DNA of 64,000 nt from Citrobacter sp. On2M (GCF_018035235.1 NZ_WPCV01000002.1:558001-622000); one strand, 5' to 3'. Positions 17,813 to 31,215 are shown, counted from the first letter of the stretch. Program-made: numbers and translations. Notes: generated by a model from the letters alone, not told the origin.

Positions 17813-19330
17813 ATGGTACAGATCGATTTCCGAAAAAAAATAAACTGGCATCGTCGTTACCGTTCGCCGCAGGGCATGAAGACGGAGCATGAGATCCTGC
17901 GTATTTTTGAAAGCGATCGTGGACGTATTATCAACTCTCCTGCTATTCGCCGGCTGCAGCAAAAAACCCAGGTCTTTCCGCTGGAGCGTAATGCCGCGGT
18001 GCGCACGCGCCTGACGCACTCGATGGAAGTTCAGCAGGTTGGGCGCTATATCGCGAAAGAGATCCTCAGTCGGCTGAAAGAACTCAAGCTGCTGGAGCAG
18101 TATGGCCTGGATGAACTGACGGGGCCGTTTGAGAGTATTGTCGAAATGTCGTGCCTGATGCATGACATCGGGAATCCACCGTTTGGCCATTTTGGTGAAG
18201 CGGCGATCAATGACTGGTTCCGCCAGCGACTGTATCCCGCCGACGCGGAAAGTCAGCCCCTTAGCGACGACCGCTGCCTGGTTGCGGCGCTACGTTTACG
18301 CGAAGGCGAAGAGTCGCTGAATGATATTCGCCGCAAGGTGCGTCAGGATCTCTGTCATTTTGAAGGCAATGCGCAGGGTATTCGTCTGGTGCATACTTTG
18401 ATGCGAATGAATCTTACCTGGGCGCAGGTTGGCGGTATTTTAAAATATACCCGTCCGGCATGGTGGCGCGGCAGTACACCTGAAACACATAACTATTTAA
18501 TGAAGAAACCGGGCTATTATCTTTCCGAGGAACCGTATATTGAGCGGTTGCGTAAAGAATTATCATTAGCGCCTTACAGTCGTTTTCCATTAACCTGGAT
18601 TATGGAAGCTGCCGACGATATCTCTTATTGCGTAGCCGATCTTGAGGATGCCGTTGAGAAAAGAATCTTCAGCGTCGAGCAACTTTATCACCATTTGTAT
18701 GAGGCGTGGGGACACCATGAAAAGGGTTCCCTGTTTAGTCAGGTTGTTGAGAACGCCTGGGAAAAATCACGTTCAAATACATTAAGCCGCAGCACCGAAG
18801 ATCAGTTCTTTATGTATTTACGCGTCAATACGCTGAATAAACTGGTGCCGTATGCGGCCCAGCGGTTTATTGATAATTTACCGCAGATTTTTGCGGGTAG
18901 CTTTAATCACGCGCTGTTAGAAGATGCGAGTAGCTTCAGTCAGTTGCTGGGTGTCTATAAAAACGTGGCGGTAAAACATGTGTTTAGCCATCCAGACGTT
19001 GAGCAACTGGAATTGCAGGGCTACCGAGTCATCAGCGGGTTGCTGGAGATCTATCAGCCTTTATTAAAAATGTCCCAGTCAGATTTTACTGAACTGGTCG
19101 ACAATGAAAGAGTTAAACGTTTCCCTATCGAATCACGATTATTTCAGAAGTTGTCTACTCGCCATCGTCTTGCTTATGTAGAGGCGGTTAGTAAAATATC
19201 AACAGGTTGCGCTGAGTTTTCGGTACTGGAATATTATTATCGCTGCCGGCTGATTCAGGATTATATCAGCGGTATGACAGATTTGTATGCCTGGGATGAA
19301 TATCGTCGCTTGATGGCCGTAGAACAATAA
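17813..19330 (+). CDS. dgt: Deoxyguanosinetriphosphate triphosphohydrolase
   Basis: HD-domain enzyme that hydrolyses dGTP to deoxyguanosine and triphosphate. 505 aa as in E. coli. Metal ligands are visible in [14 protein letters not shown] and in the HD pair of [16 protein letters not shown] (H117, D118 by E. coli numbering), with further ligands in [20 protein letters not shown]. The substrate-binding YYYRCR is near the end. The last ~90 codons (19060-19330) are AT-richer and less like E. coli than the rest. Starts at an ATG preceded by GGGAGAGGAT. Confidence 0.96.
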   Translation: MVQIDFRKKINWHRRYRSPQGMKTEHEILRIFESDRGRIINSPAIRRLQQKTQVFPLERNAAVRTRLTHSMEVQQVGRYIAKEILSRLKELKLLEQYGLDELTGPFESIVEMSCLMHDIGNPPFGHFGEAAINDWFRQRLYPADAESQPLSDDRCLVAALRLREGEESLNDIRRKVRQDLCHFEGNAQGIRLVHTLMRMNLTWAQVGGILKYTRPAWWRGSTPETHNYLMKKPGYYLSEEPYIERLRKELSLAPYSRFPLTWIMEAADDISYCVADLEDAVEKRIFSVEQLYHHLYEAWGHHEKGSLFSQVVENAWEKSRSNTLSRSTEDQFFMYLRVNTLNKLVPYAAQRFIDNLPQIFAGSFNHALLEDASSFSQLLGVYKNVAVKHVFSHPDVEQLELQGYRVISGLLEIYQPLLKMSQSDFTELVDNERVKRFPIESRLFQKLSTRHRLAYVEAVSKISTGCAEFSVLEYYYRCRLIQDYISGMTDLYAWDEYRRLMAVEQ

Positions 19331-19386
19331 ATACTCATTTGTAAAGACGACCAATAAAATTTTACTTTTTCCTTAAACTCAATTCT

Positions 19387-19414
19387 GGAACTTAGCGCTA
19401 TAAAACGACTCTGA
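19387..19414 (+). promoter_or_regulatory. Sigma-E promoter of degP
   Basis: GGAACTT (19387-19393), 16 bases, TCTGA (19410-19414): an excellent match to the sigma-E consensus and to the known E. coli degP promoter. A GTAAA at 19341-19345 and the AT-rich stretch after it correspond to the area where CpxR binds upstream of degP in E. coli. Confidence 0.88.
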
Positions 19415-19459
19415 CGTATACAGCAATTTTGCGTTACCTGTTAATCGAGAACGAAACAC

Positions 19460-20893
19460 ATGAAAAAAACCACATTAGCAATGAGTGCACTGGCTCTGAG
19501 TTTAGGCTTGGCGTTGTCCCCTCTGTCTGCAACTGCGGCTGAGACGTCGTCTTCAGCAATGACCGCCCAACAGATGCCAAGCCTGGCCCCGATGCTCGAA
19601 AAAGTGATGCCATCGGTGGTAAGTATTAACGTCGAGGGGAGCACGACGGTGAATACGCCGCGTATGCCGCGTAATTTCCAGCAGTTCTTTGGTGATAATT
19701 CACCGTTCTGTCAGGACGGTTCTCCGTTCCAGAGTTCTCCGTTCTGCCAGGGCGGCGCGCCGGGCGCTGACAATGGCGGCGGCCAGCAGCAGAAATTTAT
19801 GGCGCTGGGTTCCGGCGTAATTATTGATGCCGCGAAAGGATATGTCGTGACTAACAACCACGTGGTGGATAATGCCACGGTGATTAAAGTCCAGTTGAGC
19901 GATGGTCGTAAATTTGACGCGAAGATCGTGGGTAAAGATCCACGTTCTGATATCGCGCTGATCCAAATTCAGGATCCGAAAAACCTGACAGCAATTAAGC
20001 TGGCAGATTCCGACGCGTTACGCGTGGGGGATTACACCGTGGCGATTGGTAACCCGTTTGGCCTCGGTGAGACCGTGACTTCCGGTATCGTTTCTGCGCT
20101 GGGGCGTAGCGGCCTGAACGCGGAGAACTACGAAAACTTTATTCAGACAGATGCCGCGATTAACCGGGGTAACTCCGGTGGTGCGCTGGTCAATTTGAAC
20201 GGCGAGCTGATCGGCATTAACACCGCGATCCTCGCACCGGACGGCGGTAACATCGGTATCGGTTTTGCGATCCCAAGCAACATGGTGAAAAACCTGACTT
20301 CGCAGATGGTTGAGTTTGGCCAGGTTAAACGTGGTGAGCTGGGTATTATGGGAACCGAGCTGAGCTCTGAGCTGGCGAAAGCGATGAAAGTTGACGCTCA
20401 GCGCGGCGCATTTGTCAGCCAGGTGATGCCAAACTCTTCGGCAGCGAAAGCAGGTATTAAAGCCGGGGATGTGATTACCTCCCTGAACGGTAAACCTATC
20501 AGCAGCTTTGCCGCTCTGCGTGCGCAAGTGGGGACAATGCCGGTAGGCAGTAAAATTAGCCTTGGCCTGCTGCGCGACGGTAAGCCAGTCACCGTGAATC
20601 TGGAACTGCAGCAGAGCAGCCAGACTCAGGTTGATTCCAGCTCTATCTTCAAAGGCATTGAAGGTGCCGATATGAGCAACAAAGGTCAGGACAAAGGGGT
20701 CGTGGTTAGCGACGTTAAACCGAATAGTCCGGCTGCACAGATCGGCCTGAAGAAAGGTGATGTGATTATCGGTGCGAACCAACAGCCGGTGAAAAACATC
20801 GCCGAACTGCGCAAAATCCTCGAGAGCAAACCGGCTGTACTGGCGCTGAACATTCAGCGTGGCGACAGCTCCATCTATCTGTTGATGCAGTAA
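19460..20893 (+). CDS. degP: Periplasmic serine protease and chaperone DegP (HtrA)
   Basis: Degrades or refolds misfolded envelope proteins and protects outer-membrane proteins in transit. 477 aa (E. coli 474). Signal peptide ends near SATAA before ETSS. The catalytic triad is visible: His in VTNNHVVDNA, Asp in DPRSDIALIQI and Ser in NRGNSGGALVNL. Two PDZ domains follow (AFVSQVMPNSSAAKAGIKAGDV and VVVSDVKPNSPAAQIGLKKGDV). The LA loop carries two cysteines and a glycine/glutamine-rich insert (SSPFCQGGAPGADNGGG). Controlled by a sigma-E promoter just upstream. Confidence 0.97.
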   Translation: MKKTTLAMSALALSLGLALSPLSATAAETSSSAMTAQQMPSLAPMLEKVMPSVVSINVEGSTTVNTPRMPRNFQQFFGDNSPFCQDGSPFQSSPFCQGGAPGADNGGGQQQKFMALGSGVIIDAAKGYVVTNNHVVDNATVIKVQLSDGRKFDAKIVGKDPRSDIALIQIQDPKNLTAIKLADSDALRVGDYTVAIGNPFGLGETVTSGIVSALGRSGLNAENYENFIQTDAAINRGNSGGALVNLNGELIGINTAILAPDGGNIGIGFAIPSNMVKNLTSQMVEFGQVKRGELGIMGTELSSELAKAMKVDAQRGAFVSQVMPNSSAAKAGIKAGDVITSLNGKPISSFAALRAQVGTMPVGSKISLGLLRDGKPVTVNLELQQSSQTQVDSSSIFKGIEGADMSNKGQDKGVVVSDVKPNSPAAQIGLKKGDVIIGANQQPVKNIAELRKILESKPAVLALNIQRGDSSIYLLMQ

Positions 20894-20901
20894 TCTCCCT
20901 C

Positions 20902-20933
20902 AACCCCTTCCTGCACAGGAAGGGGTTCTTTTT
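20902..20933 (+). terminator. Terminator of degP
   Basis: AACCCCTTCCT GCAC AGGAAGGGGTT followed by CTTTTT: 11-bp stem and T-run. Confidence 0.93.
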
Positions 20934-21040
20934 GTGATACCTCCCACAACTCCATATTTATCCCTTCTGCTTTGTGCATTTGCACAATGTCGCCGCTTAT
21001 TATCTTCCCTATGCTTGAGCTCTGCTCACAGGAGGGGTTT

Positions 21041-22198
21041 ATGGCTGGCTGGCATCTTGATACCAAAATGGCACAGGATATCGTGGCGCGAACCATGCGC
21101 ATTATTGATACCAATATCAACGTAATGGATGCCCGTGGGCGGATCATTGGCAGCGGCGATCGCGAACGTATTGGTGAATTGCACGAAGGTGCGCTGCTGG
21201 TGCTTTCGCAGGGTCGGGTGGTGGACATTGACGATGCGGTGGCCCGGCATTTACACGGTGTGCGGCAGGGGATAAACCTGCCGTTGCGTCTTGAAGGCGA
21301 AATCGTTGGCGTTATCGGGCTTACCGGCGAACCGGAACATCTGCGCAAGTATGGCGAACTGGTGTGTATGACCGCGGAAATGATGCTGGAGCAGTCGCGT
21401 CTGATGCATCTGTTAGCGCAGGATAGTCGCCTGCGTGAAGAACTGGTGATGAACCTGATCCAGGCAGAAGAGAATACGCCAGCGCTGATGGAATGGGCGC
21501 AGCGATTAGGCATTGATTTAAACCAGCCGCGTGTGGTGGCTGTGGTGGAGGTCGATAGCGGTCAGCTTGGTGTTGATAGTGCGATGGCGGAGCTACAGCA
21601 ATTGCAGAGCGCATTGACTACGCCCGAACGTAATAATCTGATTGCGATTGTTTCTTTGACCGAGATGGTGGTGTTGAAACCGGCTCTCAATCAGTTTGGC
21701 CGCTGGGACGCTGAGGATCATCGCAAGCGGGTTGAGCAGCTCATTGCTCGCATGAAAGAGAACGGACAGCTGCGTTTTCGCGTGTCGCTGGGCAACTATT
21801 TTACCGGGCCTGGCAGTATTGCCCGTTCGTATCGTACGGCGCGCACGACCATGATGGTCGGTAAGCAACGGATGCCGGAAAGCCGTAGCTATTTCTACCA
21901 GGATTTAATGCTGCCGGTGCTGCTGGACAGTTTGCGCGGTGGCTGGCAGGCTAACGAGCTGGCGCGTCCGCTGGTACGGCTGAAAGCAATGGATAACAAC
22001 GGCTTACTGCGTCGCACATTAGCGGCGTGGTTTCGGCATAACGTTCAGCCGCTGGCGACCTCAAAAGCGTTATTTATCCACCGCAATACGCTGGAATATC
22101 GCCTGAACCGAATTTCAGAGCTGACTGGGCTGGATTTAGGGAATTTTGACGACCGACTGCTTCTGTATGTCGCGTTACAGTTGGATGAGCAGCATTAA
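21041..22198 (+). CDS. cdaR: Carbohydrate diacid regulator CdaR (SdaR)
   Basis: Transcription activator of genes for uptake and breakdown of glucarate, galactarate and glycerate. 385 aa from the ATG at 21041, which has a strong GGAGGGG site at 21031-21037; the open frame extends 23 codons further upstream but without such a site. N-terminal diacid-sensing domain (MAGWHLDTKMAQDIVARTMRIID, seen to about residue 140) and C-terminal PucR-type helix-turn-helix (SKALFIHRNTLEYRLNRISELTGL). Monocistronic, after the degP terminator. Regulated genes lie elsewhere. Confidence 0.95.
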   Translation: MAGWHLDTKMAQDIVARTMRIIDTNINVMDARGRIIGSGDRERIGELHEGALLVLSQGRVVDIDDAVARHLHGVRQGINLPLRLEGEIVGVIGLTGEPEHLRKYGELVCMTAEMMLEQSRLMHLLAQDSRLREELVMNLIQAEENTPALMEWAQRLGIDLNQPRVVAVVEVDSGQLGVDSAMAELQQLQSALTTPERNNLIAIVSLTEMVVLKPALNQFGRWDAEDHRKRVEQLIARMKENGQLRFRVSLGNYFTGPGSIARSYRTARTTMMVGKQRMPESRSYFYQDLMLPVLLDSLRGGWQANELARPLVRLKAMDNNGLLRRTLAAWFRHNVQPLATSKALFIHRNTLEYRLNRISELTGLDLGNFDDRLLLYVALQLDEQH

Positions 22199-22204
22199 TT
22201 CATT

Positions 22205-22264
22205 GCCTGATGGTATTACGCTTATCTGGCAAAATGCCGGGGGCGGCTTCGCCTTACCCGGCAT
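22205..22264. repeat. REP/BIME element after cdaR
   Basis: Two palindromic units between convergent cdaR and yaeH: GCCTGATGGTATTACGCTTATCTGGC-like (22205-22230) and ATGCCGGG...CCCGGCAT (22234-22264). Resembles the REP consensus (GCCGGATGCGGC...GCCTTATCCGGC). Confidence 0.75.
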
Positions 22265-22284
22265 ACGAACACATTCACTCGCGG

Positions 22285-22671
22285 TTATTTACGCGTTAGC
22301 TTTTCCAGATCGGCTTCAATTTCGCTGATCTTGTTGGTCACGACGCTTTCCAGATGACGTAAATCATCGAGGATCTTGCGTTTAAGATCGACTTCGCTGC
22401 GATCGCGCTGGCAGATCTGATCCAGTTCGTCGATCACATAACGCAGGTTGGGGCTGATCTCCTGCACTTCTTTGTAACCCTGGCCGACGCCATCGGCGAC
22501 AACCGTTTTACGCTGACGGGGATATTTGAACTTCACGCTCTTGGCAAAAAACTCACCTTTATCCTTCTGGAAATAGATTTTCAGGATATCGTTGTTGGCT
22601 TCTTGCCGCAGGCTGTAACGATCGATTTCTTCAGGATTAGTAATGCCCAGACTTTTCAGATTGTCATACAT
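22285..22671 (-). CDS. yaeH: UPF0325 family protein YaeH
   Basis: Small cytoplasmic protein of 128 aa with no known activity, conserved in enterics. Charged, probably helical: [30 protein letters not shown] at the start and a lysine/glutamate-rich end ([13 protein letters not shown]). Length equals E. coli YaeH. In E. coli K-12, as I remember, yaeI lies between this gene and dapD; here only 109 bases separate them and no such gene fits. Confidence 0.93.
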   Translation of the reverse strand: MYDNLKSLGITNPEEIDRYSLRQEANNDILKIYFQKDKGEFFAKSVKFKYPRQRKTVVADGVGQGYKEVQEISPNLRYVIDELDQICQRDRSEVDLKRKILDDLRHLESVVTNKISEIEADLEKLTRK

Positions 22672-22743
22672 AGCGGTACCCTTAAGCTCACTATAACCAT
22701 TGAATAATTAACGAAAAGCCTTGTTTATGCCACTCGTAGATGT

Positions 22744-22772
22744 AAAAAAAGCGGGCTAAGCCCGCTTTTTCA
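22744..22772. terminator. Terminator of dapD
   Basis: AAAAAAGCGGGCT AA GCCCGCTTTTT: strong stem with A-run and T-run on either side, just downstream of the minus-strand dapD. Confidence 0.92.
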
Positions 22773-22780
22773 AATCACTG

Positions 22781-23605
22781 TTAGTCGATGGTGCGTAACA
22801 GTTCGTTGATTCCTACTTTGCCACGCGTTTTGGCATCGACTTTCTTCACAATTACCGCGCAGTACAGGCTATATTTGCCATCTTTCGACGGCAGGTTGCC
22901 GGAGACAACCACAGAGCCTGCCGGAACGCGGCCATAATGCACTTCGCCGGTTTCGCGATCGTAAATACGGGTGCTTTGACCGATGTACACGCCCATAGAG
23001 ATAACAGAGCCTTCTTCGACGATCACGCCTTCAACCACTTCAGAGCGCGCGCCGATGAAGCAGTTGTCCTCGATGATGGTCGGGTTAGCCTGTAACGGCT
23101 CCAGTACGCCGCCGATGCCAACGCCACCGGACAGGTGAACGTTTTTACCGATTTGCGCGCAGGAACCCACGGTCGCCCAGGTATCAACCATTGTACCTTC
23201 ATCAACATAAGCGCCGATGTTTACGTAAGAAGGCATCAGTACGGTGTTACGTGCGATAAACGCACCCTGGCGTACGGCTGCTGGCGGAACCACGCGGAAA
23301 CCCTCTTTCTGGAAGCGTGCTTCATCATAGTTGGCGAATTTCATCGGTACTTTATCGAAGTAACGACTTTCCGCACCCTCGATAACCTGATTATCGTTAA
23401 TACGGAAAGAGAGCAGGACCGCCTTTTTCAGCCACTGATGCGTGACCCACTGACCCTCAATCTTCTCTGCGACGCGCAGTGCACCGGAATCCAGTAAAGC
23501 AATAACCTGATTCACCGCTTCGCGGGTTACGGTATCTACATTTGCCGGAGTAATGTCGGCACGGCGCTCGAAAGCGGACTCAATAACGTTCTGTAACTGC
23601 TGCAT
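22781..23605 (-). CDS. dapD: 2,3,4,5-tetrahydropyridine-2,6-dicarboxylate N-succinyltransferase
   Basis: Succinyl-CoA-dependent step of the lysine/diaminopimelate pathway, which feeds peptidoglycan and lysine. 274 aa, E. coli length. N-terminal helical domain ([17 protein letters not shown]), then a left-handed beta-helix of hexapeptide repeats from about residue 105 to 220 ([66 protein letters not shown]), then the C-terminal [12 protein letters not shown]. 31 bases after glnD, on the same strand. Confidence 0.97.
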   Translation of the reverse strand: MQQLQNVIESAFERRADITPANVDTVTREAVNQVIALLDSGALRVAEKIEGQWVTHQWLKKAVLLSFRINDNQVIEGAESRYFDKVPMKFANYDEARFQKEGFRVVPPAAVRQGAFIARNTVLMPSYVNIGAYVDEGTMVDTWATVGSCAQIGKNVHLSGGVGIGGVLEPLQANPTIIEDNCFIGARSEVVEGVIVEEGSVISMGVYIGQSTRIYDRETGEVHYGRVPAGSVVVSGNLPSKDGKYSLYCAVIVKKVDAKTRGKVGINELLRTID

Positions 23606-23636
23606 TGTTAAACTCTTTCCATAATAAATAAAAACA

Positions 23637-26360
<2,724 letters not shown>

Positions 26361-26370
26361 CTACGGATTT

Positions 26371-26490
26371 ACTCTTCATCCTTCAAGCTGCTTCTGCGTT
26401 GGCTGCGCTCGTTCACTCCAGTCACGTACTTTTGTACGCTTCTGGAGGTTCACTCTCTTGCCGTCTTGAATCAATTCGAATGATTTTGAG
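26371..26490 (+). repeat. ERIC element A (glnD-map gap)
   Basis: About 120-base imperfect palindrome. Its centre, GTTCACTCCAGTCACGTACT and TTGTACGCTTCTGGAGGTTCAC, matches the core of the enterobacterial repetitive intergenic consensus (the region used for ERIC-PCR primers). Outer parts CTTCAAGCTGC and CAATTCGAATGA fit the ERIC arms. Same orientation as element B. In E. coli the glnD-map gap is much shorter (from memory). Confidence 0.8.
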
Positions 26491-26503
26491 TAAAGGTGCA
26501 ACT

Positions 26504-26544
26504 TGTAGGCCTGATAAGATGCAGGGGCATCGCCATCAGGCAAA
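26504..26544. repeat. REP-like element downstream of map
   Basis: GTAGGCCTGATAAGATGCAG then GGGCATCGCCATCAGGC: degenerate REP palindrome lying just after the map stop. Confidence 0.65.
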
Positions 26545-26547
26545 ACA

Positions 26548-27342
26548 TTATTCGCCGTGTGTGATGATCGCCGGGATGGTGTCATCCTTGCGTAACGTCA
26601 GAATTTCACAGCCGTTTTCCGTCACCACAATAGTATGCTCGTACTGAGCAGACAAGCTCCGGTCTTTGGTTTTTACCGTCCAGCCGTCTTTCATGGTGCG
26701 GATGCGGTAATCACCGGCATTCAGCATAGGTTCTACGGTGAAGGTCATGCCCGGCTGCAGTACCACGCCGCCGTCGTCTGCATCGTAATGCAGAACCTGA
26801 GGCTCCTCGTGGAAGCCGCGACCGATGCCGTGACCGCAGTATTCACGGACCACAGAGAACCCTTCGCCTTCCGCATATTTCTGAATCGCAGCGCCCAGTG
26901 TGCGCAGGCGAATACCCGGTTTTACCATCCGCAGCGCCAGGTACAGGCTTTCCTGCGTGACGCGGCACAGACGCTCGCCCAAAATGGTAGGTTTGCCGAC
27001 GATGAACATTTTCGAGGTGTCGCCGTGGAATTCGTCTTTAATTACGGTGACGTCAATGTTGACGATATCACCGTCTTTCAGGAGTTTGGCGTCGTCCGGG
27101 ATCCCGTGGCACACCACCTCATTAATAGAGATGCACACGGATTTCGGATAACCGTGGTAGCCAAGGCATGCGGAAATAGCCTGCTGCTCGTTCACGATGT
27201 AGTCATTACAGATGCGATCCAGCTCGCCAGTGCTGACGCCCGGTTTAACAAATGGTTCGATCATTTCCAGTACATCAGCGGCCAGGCGACCAGCGACGCG
27301 CATTTTTTCGATTTCTTCAGGGGTCTTGATTGAGATAGCCAT
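26548..27342 (-). CDS. map: Methionine aminopeptidase type I
   Basis: Removes the initiator methionine from new proteins with small second residues; essential. 264 aa as in E. coli. The five metal ligands lie in the usual blocks: two aspartates in GDIVNIDVTVIKDEFHGDTSKMF, the histidine in CGHGIGRGFHEEPQ, and glutamates in MTFTVEPML and SAQYEHTIVV. Divergent from rpsB across a 448-base region that holds ERIC B and the rpsB leader. Confidence 0.97.
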   Translation of the reverse strand: MAISIKTPEEIEKMRVAGRLAADVLEMIEPFVKPGVSTGELDRICNDYIVNEQQAISACLGYHGYPKSVCISINEVVCHGIPDDAKLLKDGDIVNIDVTVIKDEFHGDTSKMFIVGKPTILGERLCRVTQESLYLALRMVKPGIRLRTLGAAIQKYAEGEGFSVVREYCGHGIGRGFHEEPQVLHYDADDGGVVLQPGMTFTVEPMLNAGDYRIRTMKDGWTVKTKDRSLSAQYEHTIVVTENGCEILTLRKDDTIPAIITHGE

Positions 27343-27429
27343 GAATTCTGTCCATCAGTACCGATGATATCGGCAATAATTGTTTAAGTGCTGCCAATGG
27401 TATCAGTCAGGGGTGTACCCTGCCAAATT

Positions 27430-27555
27430 GAGAATCATTCTGAACTTCGCCTTTCGTGCCACAGGTGCGTTGGCTGTATTTTTTCACTCCGCTCACTTAC
27501 TACATGTAAGCTCCCGGAGATTCGAAAATTTGCCGCCTTCCTGTAACACGAAATT
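27430..27555 (+). repeat. ERIC element B (map-rpsB gap)
   Basis: Core CACTCCGCTCACTTACTACA followed by TGTAAGCTCCCGGAGATTCG matches the ERIC core, including a close match to the ERIC1R primer site; the left arm GGTGCGTTGGCTG and right arm TTGCCGCCTTCCTGTAAC also fit. More degenerate on the left (27430-27460). Confidence 0.8.
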
Positions 27556-27612
27556 CATCGTTCATTCAGCACACAGTGCCAACAATTATTGGTGTCGGCG
27601 GCGTATTTGTGG

Positions 27613-27618
27613 TATAAA
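27613..27618 (+). promoter_or_regulatory. -10 box of the rpsB-tsf promoter
   Basis: TATAAA followed by the GC-rich discriminator GCGCGCC, the form seen in stringently controlled ribosomal promoters and in the E. coli rpsB promoter. The -35 region is not clear-cut. Confidence 0.65.
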
Positions 27619-27624
27619 GCGCGC

Positions 27625-28516
<892 letters not shown>

Positions 28517-28550
28517 TAAGGCACGCTCGTTAGAGCGACCCCTTATATAT

Positions 28551-28675
28551 CCTGGATAATTCGAGTTGCTGGAAGGCGTTGACGCAACGAATCCCCCGGA
28601 GCTTACGTCAGTAAGTGACTGGGGTGAGTAAGGAAAACAACGCACCAGCAGCTTGAAGAATGACGGATATAGGCC
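28551..28675 (-). repeat. ERIC element C (rpsB-tsf spacer)
   Basis: About 125 bases with the ERIC core GAATCCCCCGGAGCTTACGT then CAGTAAGTGACTGGGGTGAG (ERIC2 primer-type sequence) and arms TTCGAGTTGCTGGAAGGCG and CAACGCACCAGCAGCTTGAAG. Inverse orientation to elements A and B. It lies within the operon transcript, so the message would carry a long hairpin. Confidence 0.88.
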
Positions 28676-28695
28676 AGGTAGTATCACGTTTGGTT

Positions 28696-28723
28696 AGGGG
28701 GCCTGTATATGGCCCCCTTTTTC
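28696..28723 (+). terminator. Attenuator hairpin between rpsB and tsf
   Basis: GGGGGCC TGTATAT GGCCCCC followed by TTTTTC: a full intrinsic terminator form inside the operon. In E. coli the rpsB-tsf spacer has such a partial terminator, which lets S2 and EF-Ts be made in different amounts. Confidence 0.9.
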
Positions 28724-28780
28724 ACTTTTAAATCTGTGCGGTTTCATGCCGGGCAGATCAAATCTTCCGAGGATTTTAGA

Positions 28781-29632
28781 ATGGCTGAAATTACCGCATC
28801 CCTGGTAAAAGAGCTGCGTGAGCGTACTGGCGCAGGCATGATGGATTGCAAAAAAGCACTGACTGAAGCTAATGGCGACATCGAGCTGGCAATCGAAAAC
28901 ATGCGTAAGTCCGGCGCAATCAAAGCGGCGAAAAAAGCAGGCAACGTGGCTGCTGACGGCGTAATCAAAACCAAAATCGACGGCAACATCGCTTTCATTC
29001 TGGAAGTTAACTGCCAGACTGACTTCGTTGCTAAAGATGCTGGTTTCCAGGCATTTGCTGACAAAGTACTGGACGCTGCCGTTGCTGGCAAAATCACTGA
29101 CGTTGAAGTTCTGAAAGCACAGTTCGAAGAAGAACGTGTTGCACTGGTTGCTAAAATCGGTGAGAACATCAACATCCGTCGCGTTGCTTCCCTGGAAGGC
29201 GACGTTCTGGGTAACTACCAGCACGGTGCTCGTATCGGTGTTCTGGTTGCTGCAACTGGCGCTGACGAAGAACTGGTTAAACAGCTGGCAATGCACGTTG
29301 CTGCAAGCAAACCAGAATTCGTTAAGCCGGAAGACGTTTCCGCTGAAGTGGTAGAGAAAGAATACCAGGTTCAGCTGGATATCGCGATGCAGTCTGGTAA
29401 GCCGAAAGAAATCGCAGAGAAAATGGTTGAAGGCCGCATGAAGAAATTCACCGGCGAAGTTTCTCTGACTGGCCAGCCTTTCGTTATGGATCCGAGCAAA
29501 TCTGTTGGTCAGCTGCTGAAAGAGCACAATGCTGACGTAACAGGCTTCATCCGCTTTGAAGTGGGTGAAGGTATCGAGAAAGTTGAGACTGACTTTGCAG
29601 CAGAAGTTGCTGCAATGTCCAAGCAGTCTTAA
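28781..29632 (+). CDS. tsf: Elongation factor Ts
   Basis: Nucleotide exchange factor for EF-Tu. 283 aa from the ATG at 28781, preceded by GAGGA (28769-28773); the reading frame is open further upstream but that part overlaps the terminator. Begins [22 protein letters not shown] with the conserved CKKAL, then the family motif [17 protein letters not shown] (residues ~77-93) whose TDFVAKD contacts EF-Tu. Two core subdomains and the C-terminal module are intact. Last gene of rpsB-tsf. Confidence 0.98.
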   Translation: MAEITASLVKELRERTGAGMMDCKKALTEANGDIELAIENMRKSGAIKAAKKAGNVAADGVIKTKIDGNIAFILEVNCQTDFVAKDAGFQAFADKVLDAAVAGKITDVEVLKAQFEEERVALVAKIGENINIRRVASLEGDVLGNYQHGARIGVLVAATGADEELVKQLAMHVAASKPEFVKPEDVSAEVVEKEYQVQLDIAMQSGKPKEIAEKMVEGRMKKFTGEVSLTGQPFVMDPSKSVGQLLKEHNADVTGFIRFEVGEGIEKVETDFAAEVAAMSKQS

Positions 29633-29637
29633 TTTTT

Positions 29638-29667
29638 AAAGGAGCCGCCTGAGGGCGGCTTCTTTTT
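29638..29667 (+). terminator. Terminator of rpsB-tsf
   Basis: AGGAGCCGCC TGA GGGCGGCTTC TTTTT: stem of about 8 bp with T-run right after the tsf stop. Confidence 0.9.
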
Positions 29668-29777
29668 GTGTCTGGCTTGTAAATTCAGCGAACCGCTATA
29701 GTGGTCATGCTGAAAAGCGGCATACAATGTCGCCGGAATTAACTCATCTCATTCGTTGACAGTCTCAGGAAAGAAAC

Positions 29778-30503
29778 ATGGCTACCAATGCAAAACCCGT
29801 CTACAAACGTATTCTGCTTAAGTTAAGTGGCGAAGCTCTGCAAGGTTCAGAAGGCTTCGGTATTGATGCAAGCATCCTTGACCGTATGGCTCAGGAAATC
29901 AAAGAGCTGGTTGAGCTGGGTATCCAGGTTGGCGTAGTGATTGGTGGTGGTAACCTGTTCCGTGGCGCTGGTCTGGCGAAAGCAGGGATGAACCGTGTTG
30001 TGGGCGACCACATGGGCATGTTAGCCACCGTCATGAACGGTCTGGCGATGCGCGATGCGCTTCACCGCGCCTATGTGAACGCTCGCTTGATGTCCGCTAT
30101 TCCTCTGAATGGCGTGTGTGATAACTACAGCTGGGCAGAGGCTATCAGCCTGCTGCGCAACAACCGCGTTGTTATTTTGTCTGCGGGTACCGGCAACCCA
30201 TTCTTTACCACCGATTCTGCAGCCTGCCTGCGTGGTATTGAAATTGAAGCGGATGTGGTACTGAAAGCCACCAAAGTCGACGGCGTATTTACGGCTGATC
30301 CGGCTAAAGATCCAACCGCGACCATGTACGAGCAGTTGACCTATTCGGAAGTGCTGGATAAAGAACTGAAAGTGATGGATCTGGCGGCGTTCACGCTGGC
30401 TCGTGACCACAAATTGCCGATTCGTGTCTTTAACATGAACAAACCGGGTGCGCTGCGCCGTGTTGTTATGGGTGAAAAAGAAGGCACGTTAATCACGGAA
30501 TAA
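29778..30503 (+). CDS. pyrH: UMP kinase
   Basis: Phosphorylates UMP to UDP in pyrimidine synthesis; hexameric, activated by GTP and inhibited by UTP; essential. 241 aa as in E. coli. Amino-acid-kinase fold motifs: [13 protein letters not shown] (phosphate loop), [35 protein letters not shown], and [36 protein letters not shown] for the nucleotide. Own promoter region after the tsf terminator; frr follows after 139 bases. Confidence 0.98.
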   Translation: MATNAKPVYKRILLKLSGEALQGSEGFGIDASILDRMAQEIKELVELGIQVGVVIGGGNLFRGAGLAKAGMNRVVGDHMGMLATVMNGLAMRDALHRAYVNARLMSAIPLNGVCDNYSWAEAISLLRNNRVVILSAGTGNPFFTTDSAACLRGIEIEADVVLKATKVDGVFTADPAKDPTATMYEQLTYSEVLDKELKVMDLAAFTLARDHKLPIRVFNMNKPGALRRVVMGEKEGTLITE

Positions 30504-30642
30504 TTCCCGTTGCGGCTAAATGCAGGTAATATTCCGCTTTAATGTCGCGGGATACGTCCCTCAAAATTAATCAAGACTATACTTGTCACATCTTGCGTGG
30601 TGGGTATGGTCTGACTGAAACAAGCTTTCAAGGATTCGTAAC

Positions 30643-31200
30643 GTGATCAACGATATCAGAAAAGATGCTGAAGTACGCATGGACAAATGCGTCGAAGCGT
30701 TCAAAAACCAAATCAGCAAAATTCGCACGGGTCGTGCTTCTCCTAGCCTGCTGGATGGTATTGTCGTGGAATATTACGGCACACCGACTCCGCTGCGCCA
30801 GTTGGCAAGCGTAACGGTTGAAGATTCCCGTACCCTGAAAATTAACGTGTTTGACCGTTCTATGGGACCAGCCGTTGAGAAAGCCATTATGGCTTCCGAC
30901 CTCGGTCTGAACCCAAGCTCTGCGGGTTCCGATATCCGCGTTCCGCTGCCGCCGCTGACTGAAGAACGTCGTAAAGATCTGACCAAGATCGTGCGTGGCG
31001 AAGCTGAAGGCGCGCGCGTTGCCGTACGTAACGTACGCCGTGATGCCAACGACAAAGTGAAAGCATTGTTGAAAGAAAAAGAGATCAGCGAAGATGACGA
31101 TCGCCGTTCTCAGGATGACGTGCAGAAACTGACTGACGCAGCTATCAAGAAAGTTGATGCGGCGCTGGCAGAGAAAGAAACGGAACTGATGCAGTTCTGA
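30643..31200 (+). CDS. frr: Ribosome recycling factor
   Basis: With EF-G splits the post-termination ribosome; essential. 185 aa, tRNA-shaped family with full length. Start is a GTG at 30643 ([21 protein letters not shown]) after AAGGA at 30629-30633. Conserved [31 protein letters not shown] and the C-terminal [17 protein letters not shown] are present. Confidence 0.98.
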   Translation: MINDIRKDAEVRMDKCVEAFKNQISKIRTGRASPSLLDGIVVEYYGTPTPLRQLASVTVEDSRTLKINVFDRSMGPAVEKAIMASDLGLNPSSAGSDIRVPLPPLTEERRKDLTKIVRGEAEGARVAVRNVRRDANDKVKALLKEKEISEDDDRRSQDDVQKLTDAAIKKVDAALAEKETELMQF

Positions 31201-31215
31201 TTCGCCTGTACGCTA

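Noticed and set aside
20018-20782. 254-codon minus-strand open frame opposite degP
   Set aside because: Shadow frame of degP.
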